From JAVJSU01 sp040219275 (GTDB taxonomy: Bacteria > Chloroflexota > Anaerolineae > Aggregatilineales > Phototrophicaceae), in assembly GCA_040219275.1 (NCBI GenBank), contig JAVJSU010000023.1:290214-354213 (forward strand): a stretch of 64,000 nt of DNA. The letters are read 5' to 3'. The position numbers and the translations under genes are program-made. Positions 1-8,576 of this stretch are shown here, one piece after another; position 1 is the stretch's first letter, and each line of letters begins with the position of its first letter. Below the pieces are notes generated by a model that ran no database searches, was not told the origin of the DNA, and saw only the letters and a list, made by a program, of their open reading frames with translations.

Positions 1-963
1 CTCTTCTAGTCGATCATTTGCAGGCGGTGGCGTATAGGAGAGCGCGGAAATTTCTTCACGCCATTGCGGTGTCATCACCACGTTTAGCGCCAGCAAGGAG
101 TCTTTGAGTTGCTCCAGATTACGTGCGCCGATGATTGGGGCAGTGACTGCCGGATGCGACATCACCCACGCGATAGCTAAGGTGGCTGGATGATAATTCT
201 TCTCTTTAGCGTATGCGGTAAATTGCTCTGCAATATCGTAATATTGTGCTTCACTATAGCGTTTGGCGTACATCTTATTATCGACGAGACGGGCGTTTTC
301 TGGCTTGTTTCCGGCATTGTACTTTCCGGTCAGCAAGCCACCACCGAGCGGACTATAAGGAATGACGGCGATATTTTCTGCCTGTGCGAGGGGTAAAATC
401 TCGACTTCTGCCTGCCGTTTAACCAGATTGTACATCGGTTGCAAAACGTCGATGCGTGCTAGACCTTCATATGCAGAAATGCCGAGTGCTTTGGAGATTT
501 GCCACGCCGCCCAATTGCTGACCGCTGGATATAGAATTTTGCCCGCTTTAACGAGATCATCAAGTGCCCGAACGGTAGCTTCAATTGGCGTGTTTGCGTC
601 AAAATGATGGATGAAATAAACATCAATGCGATCTGTTTTCAGGCGTTTGAGGCTGGCTTCGACTTGTAGCTGAATGTGCCTACGTGACGCACCCCGATTA
701 TTTACCCCGCTATCCGTGCCGGACGCGACTTTTGAGGTAATTACCAGATCATCACGGCAATCCGCCATGAGTTTACCGAGGATTTCTTCGGAGCGTCCGC
801 CTGCATAGACATCGGCGCAATCGAAGAAGTTGATGCCAAGATCACGGCAATGATTGAACATCTTTGCAGATTCGGCTTCGTCTGCAATGTCGCCGAATGA
901 CATCGTGCCAAAACAGAGTTTAGAGACTTTGACTCCGGTGTTGCCAAGTAAACGGTATTCCAT
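1..963 (-). CDS. Aldo/keto reductase, 3' end beyond the window
   Basis: NAD(P)H-dependent oxidoreductase of the AKR superfamily. The reading frame is open from the ATG at 963 to base 1 (321 codons, no stop), so the C-terminus lies outside the window. The N-terminus MEYRLLGNTGVKVSKLCFG is the classic family start. The catalytic tetrad is visible: Asp and Tyr in FFDCADVY, Lys in ITSKV and His in YFIHH. Later segments (YSPLGGGLLTGKY and a C-terminal GARNLEQL cofactor-binding stretch) also fit. An in-frame TTG at 975 sits 7 nt behind a TAGGAG sequence and could be the real start, adding four residues. It follows the surface-protein gene by about 30 bp on the same strand. Substrate unknown. Confidence 0.93.
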   Translation of the reverse strand, partial: MEYRLLGNTGVKVSKLCFGTMSFGDIADEAESAKMFNHCRDLGINFFDCADVYAGGRSEEILGKLMADCRDDLVITSKVASGTDSGVNNRGASRRHIQLQVEASLKRLKTDRIDVYFIHHFDANTPIEATVRALDDLVKAGKILYPAVSNWAAWQISKALGISAYEGLARIDVLQPMYNLVKRQAEVEILPLAQAENIAVIPYSPLGGGLLTGKYNAGNKPENARLVDNKMYAKRYSEAQYYDIAEQFTAYAKEKNYHPATLAIAWVMSHPAVTAPIIGARNLEQLKDSLLALNVVMTPQWREEISALSYTPPPANDRLEE

Positions 964-993
964 AGGGTATTCCAACGGGATGCTCCTAATCTT

Positions 994-3900
994 TTAGCGA
1001 AGTGCGTAGATTATAAACCGCATCGCTTTGTGTCGCATCCTGAAAAGTGTCTGAAATACAACTGAGAGCAAAATACCTAACAGCATAAATAGCGGCAAAC
1101 GCCATTGGCTAAGGGGTGAATCTCCGGTAGCGGGCAATTCGGAAACACCCAATTGCGCGAGGAAATCCGCGCCACTTGTGCCACCATTGTTCAAATCTGC
1201 TAGGAAGCCAACAATCGCCGCCGCTGAATCACTCAATGTTCCGCCCGCGATGTTATTAGCGAATGCCGCGAAGCCATCCTGTGCGGCGAATTGAGTTAGG
1301 TTAGCAGTGTTTTGTAGTGCTGATGGAATAGCCACCGTGCCATCAATCGTCAATTCATAGGTCAGGACGATGACGTTTGCGCCTGAATTGGGGTTGAATT
1401 GCTGGCAGACACCTGTACCGGGATCGACAAGTTCCAGTCCGCCACTAAATAAATCCCCCGGATTGCCGATAAAGCCGACAGGTACACCCGCGCCGTTGGT
1501 AATATTCAGGTTCAGTCCACCGGGCGGTATGACAAAACCGGGCGGGAGTACATCGTTGATGACCACATCAAACGCCGCGCCATTGCCGAGATTTTCGATG
1601 ACGATAGCGAAGGTCACTGTGTCACCGGGGTTGAGTCCTTCAAGATCACTATTGATGTCGATGTTATCCAACGCGTCAGAGCTAATTGTGCCTGTCCACG
1701 GTAGACCACCTGTACCCGGCGGATTAAAGGGCACCGGAGACGGATTTGGCGGGATAAAAACTGCGTTGACGTTATCCGTTGAGACTGCGCCTTTCCGCAT
1801 CACGAGGAGCGGTTGCGTGGCATTGAGCGCGGCGACAGCATCCCCCCGATCCGGTCCTGCATTGGTCGAGCCTTCCGACGCGCTGATGTGATTCGCCAGC
1901 GTTAATCCCGATGCAAACGGATCACTAGTAGCGACAACCGAGAAGAGAAGATCAATCACACTAGCTTGATTTAATGGATCAGCATGATCGCCATAGGTGA
2001 CACTCAGGCTGTTACTTGCCGCGTTGATGGCTACGATGGGCGTAACTGCCGGGAATAGCGCGTTAAATGTATCGTTCTGGCTATACCAGATGGCTCCGGC
2101 AGGCGGTGGTGTATTGATCGCCGGCGCAGGGATGGGTGGCGAGTTAAATGCGGGTCCGGCGACGTTATCCGCATCAGGGTCGCTTACATCGAAAATTGGC
2201 GAAGGCAAATAGTCCGTCAAAACGAGGTCTTCAAAATCGCTCGTCGGTGAGTCATAGCGGATGCGATAGGTCACAATATCGCCCGCTTCAACTTGATTGG
2301 CGCAGGCAGGGCAGAGCACATTATTAACCGCAAAGATGAATTTTGCCGGTAATCCACGATCCAACTGGAAGGTTTCCAGCGCATTATCACTCACCTGAAA
2401 GCCAAGCGGTGCGAATGTTTGGGTATTCAGCGCATCCGCATCCACCGTCGCACCATTGCGGAAGAGATCGCCCTGATCGATATTGATGGTCGCACCTGCT
2501 GTCACTAACGTAAACACTTCTTCAATGAGAATGTCGAATGTGATCGTTCCTAAAGTCAGTGCATTGGCGTTAAATCCCGCGCAGGTCGGGTTGGCTGTTC
2601 CGGCGACAGGATCAATACACCCACCGATAAGGGGCGCACCAATCGCACCAGAGACATCGAAATTGAGAAGGGTAGAGCCATCAGGGTTATTGGTTAGCGC
2701 GGGTACAATGCCAACATTGTTGACAGCTACCCCGCCACCATTCACGGTAATAAATGCGCTTCCCAGCACAAAGGTCATGCCATCGGAGAGTGTATCTGCA
2801 ATGGTGACATTATCGAAGGCGAAGTAATCCGACACCTGAAAGGCAAGCGTGTAACGTATGGTGCTCCCCGGTGCACGCGGACCACCGCCGACGACGGTAG
2901 ATGATTTTTGCATCGCCAATGCTCGCGCTAGCACAAGTGGGGCATTCGCCGCGCCCGCCGTACCAACATCCGCAAGGGCATCACGCGGATCAATCGGTTG
3001 CCAGTTTGCATCCACGTCAAATTGATTGGTAATGCTTTGTGGTACGCCGTTGGTTGTCACGTTATCCATAAAGACCTGAATAACGATGCGAATCTCGTCA
3101 GTCGCCGCCGTGCCCGTGATTGGTGCCGCCCATGTGATGCTCAGGTTCGTATTGTTTGGCAAAATCGCGCCTACGCCCGGAGTTGACCCTGCCGGAACAA
3201 CCGAGATGATCTGATCGAACAACATGCCCGCAGGCAGTAAATCGGTAATATTCACGTTTGTTATTTGTTGTGCATTCGCAACGTCAACGACGATTTCATA
3301 TTGAATGGGTGTTGCGCCACCACTACCATTCGGTCCGGTGACAGCTTCATTGGGATTATCAATAAAACCCGCTTCTGTCTCGTCTGCTGTGCCGAGATAA
3401 TTTTTCGATGGGCGCAAAATGACTGGCGTTGCGGGTGCTCCACCCCATCCACCACTATTTGGCGTAACGGGCGTGACGATGGGTGCATCGCAACAGGGAT
3501 TGTTGAGCGGGTCAATGCCGAATTGAAAGCCACCACGCCCGTAAATATTCAGCGGCGCGTTGACATCGGCATTAATATTGATCTGCGCGTTGACATCAAT
3601 TGCTAAAGGTGGCTGATCGGGCGTATAGGACCCAAATGGCAACGTCAGGACAATCAGTTCGTCGCCCGGCGTGCCACAGACTTGTAAGGGTGTGTTGGTG
3701 CTATCAACGAGAAACGGATGATTTACGCATCCGCTGGCAGGGATGACACTGCGGGAACTTTCCACCGCTATGCCGAGATAGGTTGCATCAATAAAGGTAA
3801 TGCCATCGTCGCCGTCTACACCGGTAGCAGGCAAAACGAGATCAATGAAGGGTCCATAGCCTGTTGTTGTGCCGGTATTGTCAAATGTGGCGACAAAGGT

Positions 3901-4041
3901 GAAGGCTTCGCCTAGCGATGGATTTGCTGGAACGTTAAGCGTAACAGTGGGAAGTGGAGTCGCCAGAACAGGCGATGCACACAGAAATAAAAATACCAAT
4001 GCGATAATTAGTCCGGAACGTACAAACGTTGGAATTCTCAC
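994..4041 (-). CDS. Secreted DUF11-repeat surface protein with C-terminal LPXTG-like signal
   Basis: A 1015-residue exported protein. It has an N-terminal signal peptide (hydrophobic IIALVFLFLCASPVLA, likely cleaved after ALA-T) and starts on GTG at 4041. The body consists of several beta-rich repeats of the DUF11 / TIGR01451 type, recognisable by recurring phrases such as YTLAFQVSDYFAFDNVTI, DTLSDGMTF and GDTVTFAIVIENLGNG, where the family has a conserved repeat with D-x-LP-x-G. The C-terminus has LPATG at residues 969-973, then a hydrophobic segment (LPLFMLLGILLSVVFQTLF) and basic residues, which is the layout of a sortase sorting signal. The tail after the basic residues is longer than usual, so it could instead be a simple C-terminal membrane anchor. 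Probably a cell-surface adhesin or stalk; no sortase gene lies in the window. Confidence 0.85.
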   Translation of the reverse strand: MRIPTFVRSGLIIALVFLFLCASPVLATPLPTVTLNVPANPSLGEAFTFVATFDNTGTTTGYGPFIDLVLPATGVDGDDGITFIDATYLGIAVESSRSVIPASGCVNHPFLVDSTNTPLQVCGTPGDELIVLTLPFGSYTPDQPPLAIDVNAQININADVNAPLNIYGRGGFQFGIDPLNNPCCDAPIVTPVTPNSGGWGGAPATPVILRPSKNYLGTADETEAGFIDNPNEAVTGPNGSGGATPIQYEIVVDVANAQQITNVNITDLLPAGMLFDQIISVVPAGSTPGVGAILPNNTNLSITWAAPITGTAATDEIRIVIQVFMDNVTTNGVPQSITNQFDVDANWQPIDPRDALADVGTAGAANAPLVLARALAMQKSSTVVGGGPRAPGSTIRYTLAFQVSDYFAFDNVTIADTLSDGMTFVLGSAFITVNGGGVAVNNVGIVPALTNNPDGSTLLNFDVSGAIGAPLIGGCIDPVAGTANPTCAGFNANALTLGTITFDILIEEVFTLVTAGATINIDQGDLFRNGATVDADALNTQTFAPLGFQVSDNALETFQLDRGLPAKFIFAVNNVLCPACANQVEAGDIVTYRIRYDSPTSDFEDLVLTDYLPSPIFDVSDPDADNVAGPAFNSPPIPAPAINTPPPAGAIWYSQNDTFNALFPAVTPIVAINAASNSLSVTYGDHADPLNQASVIDLLFSVVATSDPFASGLTLANHISASEGSTNAGPDRGDAVAALNATQPLLVMRKGAVSTDNVNAVFIPPNPSPVPFNPPGTGGLPWTGTISSDALDNIDINSDLEGLNPGDTVTFAIVIENLGNGAAFDVVINDVLPPGFVIPPGGLNLNITNGAGVPVGFIGNPGDLFSGGLELVDPGTGVCQQFNPNSGANVIVLTYELTIDGTVAIPSALQNTANLTQFAAQDGFAAFANNIAGGTLSDSAAAIVGFLADLNNGGTSGADFLAQLGVSELPATGDSPLSQWRLPLFMLLGILLSVVFQTLFRMRHKAMRFIIYALR

Positions 4042-4177
4042 GACTGCCCCATAGCTTTCCCGATTGTTTGTATAAAGTGTAGATGATTAAGAGGCGCGTT
4101 GAAATAGCGTATAGCATCATTCGTACTTTATCCTAACTGAATACTAACAAGCAGTAGTACGCTGGTACTTGAAATAC

Positions 4178-5530
4178 CTAGCGGTTTTCGATGACGAACA
4201 TTGGCACAACCGAACCTGCTCCGGCAGTGACATTTAGCAACGCCGCGGACGATAGCCGTGTTAAACACCCCCCCACAGTTGTTCCATAAAACACGTAGGG
4301 GTTGGCATCCACAAAGCGCGGGCTAATGTCCAGTGTGCCATCAAGCATCATGGGGAAATCACGCTCCACGAGTGTAACGCGCTCCTGTACTACATGAGGA
4401 ACAGTTAACGCCGCTTGAATAGTATTTTCCCAATCGTTTTCTGTTGCCTGCCAGCCGATCACGACTCCATGCCCACCGTAATCGTCATTGGGCTTGAGGA
4501 CGAAGTTTTCACGATGATTACGTAAGAATTCGAGCAGGTCAATTTCCGCCCCGTTGTAGAACGTTTTGCGATCAGAGACGCGTCGTGTCCAGGGGATATG
4601 CTGGGCGATGGCGGCGAGTTCTTCCCTCGTAAAGAGATGACGATTTTGCTCGTCGCTGAGTAGGGCAAGGCTGGCTTTTTTGGAAATCAATTTTGCACTG
4701 GGTGAGTTTGTCATAAATACGGCACGCGCTTTGAGTGCTTTGACGAGATCGCATTCCATGCCCATGCGTTCGACCAATTCACTATACAGGACGCGTTTGT
4801 AAATCAGATCAATACGAAGATCTTCATGCCACAGGAAGCCATCCCGAAATTCAAGATGTTGTGGATCAGCAAGAATACACCTAAAGCCATGCTCTTCGAA
4901 ATAGGCGCAGGAGATTTTGTGTTCCCGTAAGGTCGGCACATCCTGCCAATCTACAATGGCGATATTGGGCATCGGTTGTGTGCCGCCCCATTCACGATAT
5001 GCCCTGACGATAACATCTAATAACTGGGTTTGTCCGTGATGATGTGCCACGTTGTAAAGTTTCTGAAATTCTTTCATTACGGGAATATTGAGGAATGCTG
5101 TCGCCAATTCGTCGCCATAACCAATACCAGCAGGGGTCTCTGCGTTATATTCTACGAAGCGCAAGTAACGATCTTCCGGCTTATAGAAGGCATCTAAACG
5201 CGACGATGACCACGGCGCACTTAGTCCTTTATCCAGCGCGAATAATTCTTCTTCGTAAGGATCAAGGTCAAGCTGGCTTCGCAAATCAGCATTTTCCAGA
5301 CAGGCGAAATGGGTTTTTCTGAAGGCTTGTAGAACAATTTCCGTCTGAGTTTTGAGATAAACCCAATCATCATGTTCAAAAAATTGTGGACGCAATACAC
5401 GGCAAACAGGCACATCGCCGAAGAAAAGCTCACGTTCTTTTAACTCCGCGAAGAGTAGGTCATGCGTTTCCTGCGCGGTGTCGCCTTCAGCGATGAGTTC
5501 GTGATATTTACGGATTGCTTTGCCAATCAC
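4178..5530 (-). CDS. Circularly permuted ATP-grasp family protein
   Basis: About 450 residues related to the circularly permuted ATP-grasp / glutathionylspermidine-synthase-like group. Visible motifs are the acidic patch RFVEYNAETPAGIGYGDEL near residue 125 (substrate and metal region), IAIVDWQDVPTL, NSPSAKLISKKASLALLSD, and the ATP-binding stretch NFVLKPNDDYGGHGVVIGW. The reading frame is open further upstream, but the GTG at 5530 is preferred because it overlaps the TGA of the preceding ATP-grasp gene (GTGA) and has GGGAG about 10 nt upstream. This implies translational coupling and probably a shared pathway. Such enzymes form amide bonds between a carboxylate and an amine; the substrates here are unknown. 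It is the last gene of the ATP-grasp cluster. Confidence 0.82.
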   Translation of the reverse strand: MIGKAIRKYHELIAEGDTAQETHDLLFAELKERELFFGDVPVCRVLRPQFFEHDDWVYLKTQTEIVLQAFRKTHFACLENADLRSQLDLDPYEEELFALDKGLSAPWSSSRLDAFYKPEDRYLRFVEYNAETPAGIGYGDELATAFLNIPVMKEFQKLYNVAHHHGQTQLLDVIVRAYREWGGTQPMPNIAIVDWQDVPTLREHKISCAYFEEHGFRCILADPQHLEFRDGFLWHEDLRIDLIYKRVLYSELVERMGMECDLVKALKARAVFMTNSPSAKLISKKASLALLSDEQNRHLFTREELAAIAQHIPWTRRVSDRKTFYNGAEIDLLEFLRNHRENFVLKPNDDYGGHGVVIGWQATENDWENTIQAALTVPHVVQERVTLVERDFPMMLDGTLDISPRFVDANPYVFYGTTVGGCLTRLSSAALLNVTAGAGSVVPMFVIENR

Positions 5531-6480
5531 TTTGTGGTTTCTCCCAACGTTTTCGCCCAATAGTAGCGTTCGCGGGTAGAGGCTGAAGATTTTGCCATTG
5601 CAATACACATCGTCGCCATGTTATCGACCATCCAGCGGAAATGCTTTTCTCCGAGTGAGTTAATGTCCATATCCGGCGCGGGATTCATAAAATCAATCGC
5701 GTAGGGGATGCCATCCCGGACGGCGAATTCAACGGTGTTCATATCGTAACCGAGTGCTTTGCAAAGCGTCGTGGCATCTTTGACAATTCGGGCAGTCAGT
5801 TCAGGCGAGAAATTGTGCTCGTCGTCATATTTGCGCCATTCTGTGCGCTTGGGATCATAACTCATGACGTAAATGTTATCCTGACCGAGGCACATACAAC
5901 GGGCATAACCTTCCCATTCGATGAATTCCTGCACGATCATCGTGAGCAAACCACTCTCATTGTAATGCCACACAAGGTCATCCAGCGTTTTACAGACATA
6001 AACATCACGCCAGCCCCCGCCATGTGCATCTTTGAGGATCAGCGGAAAGCCACCGACCTGACTCACGATCCAATCCCAGTTAATCGGGAACATCAGATTG
6101 CGTAGACTCTTATCATGGTCAATGCCCGGCACATAGTCTTTGTTGGGAATGACAACCGTACGTGGAGAAGCAACGCCGAGTTGATCTGCGAGGGCGGCTT
6201 CAAAGAATTTGTCATCTGCCGTCCACATGAATGGGTCATTGATGACTTTTACGCCATTAAGTGCGGCATGTTTAAGATAGGAGCGATAATATGGGACTTC
6301 ATGAGAGATGCGATCAACGATCACACGATACGGATTAGGTGTGTCGGTAGAGGTTCCGCCGAGTTTGACGAATTCTGCAATTACGCCCTCGTTACGATTA
6401 TTGACCTCTTCGATAAATGCGGGGGGCCAGGACCATTCCATGCCTACCATTAAGCCGATTTTTAGGGGTTCATTGCTCAT
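5527..6480 (-). CDS. ATP-grasp ligase (RimK/D-Ala-D-Ala ligase-like)
   Basis: About 317 residues with an ATP-grasp fold. Seen: the N-terminal segment LKIGLMVGMEWSWPPAFI, a central VGGFPLILKDAHGGGWRDVY (nucleotide-binding Lys and glycine-rich loop), VQEFIEWEGYARCMCLG (second ATP-binding Glu) and a metal-binding end FAVRDGIPYAIDFMNPAPD with Asp and Asn in the usual places. The ATG at 6480 is chosen over an upstream in-frame ATG because GGAG lies about 8 nt before it. It is coupled to the permuted ATP-grasp gene downstream by a 4-bp stop/start overlap. The family makes peptide-like amide bonds through an acyl-phosphate. The product is unknown; the two coupled ligases may act in succession on the same small molecule or peptide. 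Confidence 0.83.
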   Translation of the reverse strand: MSNEPLKIGLMVGMEWSWPPAFIEEVNNRNEGVIAEFVKLGGTSTDTPNPYRVIVDRISHEVPYYRSYLKHAALNGVKVINDPFMWTADDKFFEAALADQLGVASPRTVVIPNKDYVPGIDHDKSLRNLMFPINWDWIVSQVGGFPLILKDAHGGGWRDVYVCKTLDDLVWHYNESGLLTMIVQEFIEWEGYARCMCLGQDNIYVMSYDPKRTEWRKYDDEHNFSPELTARIVKDATTLCKALGYDMNTVEFAVRDGIPYAIDFMNPAPDMDINSLGEKHFRWMVDNMATMCIAMAKSSASTRERYYWAKTLGETTK

Positions 6481-6522
6481 TAAAATCGCTCCAATAACGA
6501 TATTCAATAAAGTGTAAGTTCA

Positions 6523-6559
6523 GCGAGACTGTGATTATAACGAATTATCACAGTCTCGC
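6523..6559 (-). other. Strong intercistronic hairpin
   Basis: A perfect 13-bp inverted repeat (arms GCGAGACTGTGAT and ATCACAGTCTCGC, 11-nt loop) between the esterase and the ATP-grasp gene. On the minus strand it is not followed by a U-tract, so it is more likely an RNA-stability or processing element than an intrinsic terminator. Confidence 0.6.
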
Positions 6560-6579
6560 ACTCATACGTTGTATCTGAA

Positions 6580-7299
6580 TTAGTCACTGCCACCGATGTA
6601 TAGAGTGACCATTTTCTCCCAATATTGCCAATCGTGCGCCCATCCATCCCATTCACGCAGGGCGTTGCCGATGCCTTTGTTCCACAAAATGCTGGACATG
6701 TCACGATTTGCCTGAATGAAGCGGTCATCTTTGCCGACAGCCATGATGATGTCCTGATTTCGCATCGCGCTTAATCGCCAATAATCGTGCTCATTGGGGA
6801 TGAATTGCACAGGGTTATTGAAGTAGACGTTTTCATCACTCCAGCCACCCGTGAAGATACGAATGTCGAACATGCCACTCATTGATAGGATACGGTTGAC
6901 ATCAAACGGGTATTTTAAGCCGAAGGTCATGGCATGATAGCCGCCGAGGCTCGCACCAGTAGTGATGAGATAGGGATTGTCATTTTTCTGACGGCTAAGG
7001 GGCAAGACTTCGCCGATCAAGTAATTATAGTATTCGGTCTGGCGATAGGCACGCCCACCCGGATGCGCCCAATAGGAATACCAGCTTTCGGCATCAATGC
7101 TATCGACGCAATAGAGTTGCAACCAGCCCATGTTGATTTGATGACTGAGCAGGCTAGTCATCCCGCGGTCTTCCCACTCATAATATTTACCCTGCGAGGT
7201 CGGGAAAACCAGCACCCGCGCCCCGGAATGACCAAAAATCAAGAGTTCCATGTCCCGTCGTAATGAGGGACTCCACCAGCGATGATATTCACGATTCAT
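6580..7299 (-). CDS. Alpha/beta-hydrolase esterase (COG4947-like)
   Basis: A 239-residue cytoplasmic esterase without signal peptide. The nucleophile elbow is TTGASLGGYHA (Ser117); a plausible acid is in GKDDRF (Asp191 or Asp192), and the catalytic His is in DGWAHDWQYW (His222). Arrangement and length match the small esterase/lipase group COG4947, often annotated as putative esterase. It starts 3 bp after the subtilisin-like gene ends, so the two are almost certainly co-transcribed, and it is followed by a hairpin and two ATP-grasp genes. In this context it may release or transfer an ester or thioester intermediate of the ATP-grasp pathway, but that is inference. Confidence 0.85.
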   Translation of the reverse strand: MNREYHRWWSPSLRRDMELLIFGHSGARVLVFPTSQGKYYEWEDRGMTSLLSHQINMGWLQLYCVDSIDAESWYSYWAHPGGRAYRQTEYYNYLIGEVLPLSRQKNDNPYLITTGASLGGYHAMTFGLKYPFDVNRILSMSGMFDIRIFTGGWSDENVYFNNPVQFIPNEHDYWRLSAMRNQDIIMAVGKDDRFIQANRDMSSILWNKGIGNALREWDGWAHDWQYWEKMVTLYIGGSD

Positions 7300-7302
7300 G
7301 TG

Positions 7303-8487
7303 TTATTTTTTACCCTTATCCTTCCCTTTAAGTCGTAAGGCTGACCGCACCGCCTCCGCCGCGTTGATTGCTCCCGAACCCTGTTTTTCTTTCGGGAGTT
7401 GTTCTAGCGGAGTCGCTGTTTTGGTCAAGATAGTGCGAATTTGCTCCGGTTTTAATTGTGGGTTAACTTCCAGCATCTGTGCGATGATGGATGATACAAT
7501 TGGCGCGGCGACGGATGTACCATCGACGTGCTGATAGTGGGCATTGATGAGCTTATGAGCGTGGATTTTTTCTTGCATGGCGGCATAAACATCTTCGTCA
7601 GGATGTTCTTTCTCAAATCGTCGCTTCAAAAACTCCGTGCGCCCAAGCGTGACTAGCTCTCGTAAAATATTCTGGTTGGGTTTTTGAAGTAAAGGACCCA
7701 ACCAGCGGGCTTCTTTATCAACTTCTGTGTTTGGTAATATCGGCGAGGCAATCCAGATCGCAGGTGCGAGGATGTCCGGTTTCTGATTACCGTGATAATC
7801 ATGCCCCCAATTGTTGTGAAATCCCGTCCATTGTGTACGATCTAACGTGTTATGATCGTTATAGCCGCCCACTGTGATGGCTTCAGGCGTGCTTGCGGGC
7901 GGAAATACGCGACCTTTATCATGATTGCCCGTTGCCGCGACGACGACCACGCCTGCTGAGGTCAAATCTCGAATGGCACGGTGGATAGGGTGGTCAGGAT
8001 CATTGCTGACAAAATCACCGCCAACAGACAGGTTCACAATGTCAATTTTGTAGCGCGTCAAATTGCCCAATATCCAACGCAAACCGCGCAGAATATCCGC
8101 TTCTTTAAGTTGAAAATCCTCGGTCATCACTTTGATGAGGATAAGTTCCGCATTACTGGCAATGCCACGATAAGCACCGCCACTGATTTTCCCGTTGCCG
8201 GCGGCGATGACACTCGTCATTTGCCCATGCCAGCTATACGGCGCGGATTTGTTAAACCGTTTACCCTCTTTGATGCGTTCTGTGGTGGCATCAATATACG
8301 TAATAACGCGTTTGTCCAGATCAGGATGCTCGTAGAAGCCGGAGTCTACAAATGCCATGACGACTCCTTTACCCGTGTATTCAGGCAATGCTTGCATCCG
8401 CTCCGGCGTGGACATGAGCGTGATTTTTCCCGGCACCGCCGCCGGATAATTTGCGGTAAACACCGGCATAGATTTCGCTTTCTTCAT
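7303..8487 (-). CDS. Subtilisin-like serine protease (S8), no signal peptide
   Basis: A 394-residue peptidase S8. The triad is readable: Asp48 in VVMAFVDSGFYEHPDLD, His87 in SWHGQMTSVIAAGNG and Ser325 in HVDGTSVAAPIVSS; the oxyanion Asn lies in VVAATGNHDKG. There is no N-terminal signal peptide and only a short leader before the catalytic domain, so an intracellular role is likely, unlike secreted degradative subtilisins. The C-terminus is Lys-rich (LKGKDKGKK). It is followed after 3 bp by the esterase gene and preceded by an ATP-grasp gene, so it probably processes a cytoplasmic peptide or protein substrate of that pathway. Specificity cannot be read from the sequence. Confidence 0.92.
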   Translation of the reverse strand: MKKAKSMPVFTANYPAAVPGKITLMSTPERMQALPEYTGKGVVMAFVDSGFYEHPDLDKRVITYIDATTERIKEGKRFNKSAPYSWHGQMTSVIAAGNGKISGGAYRGIASNAELILIKVMTEDFQLKEADILRGLRWILGNLTRYKIDIVNLSVGGDFVSNDPDHPIHRAIRDLTSAGVVVVAATGNHDKGRVFPPASTPEAITVGGYNDHNTLDRTQWTGFHNNWGHDYHGNQKPDILAPAIWIASPILPNTEVDKEARWLGPLLQKPNQNILRELVTLGRTEFLKRRFEKEHPDEDVYAAMQEKIHAHKLINAHYQHVDGTSVAAPIVSSIIAQMLEVNPQLKPEQIRTILTKTATPLEQLPKEKQGSGAINAAEAVRSALRLKGKDKGKK

Positions 8488-8576
8488 AGATACCGCTTCA
8501 CTAAATCGAATAGGATAACGCTTAGATTACACTGAAAACCTTTCAAATTTGATAAAGGTAGCCAGTTATTAACCGT

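Noticed and set aside
1370..2827. Plus-strand open frames inside the surface-protein gene
   Set aside because: They are antisense to a long continuous repeat protein and show only compositional, Pro/Ser-rich sequence.
5531..5608. Upstream extension of the permuted ATP-grasp gene to the ATG at 5608
   Set aside because: It would overlap the preceding gene by about 80 bp, while the GTG at 5530 has a good ribosome site and a GTGA coupling.
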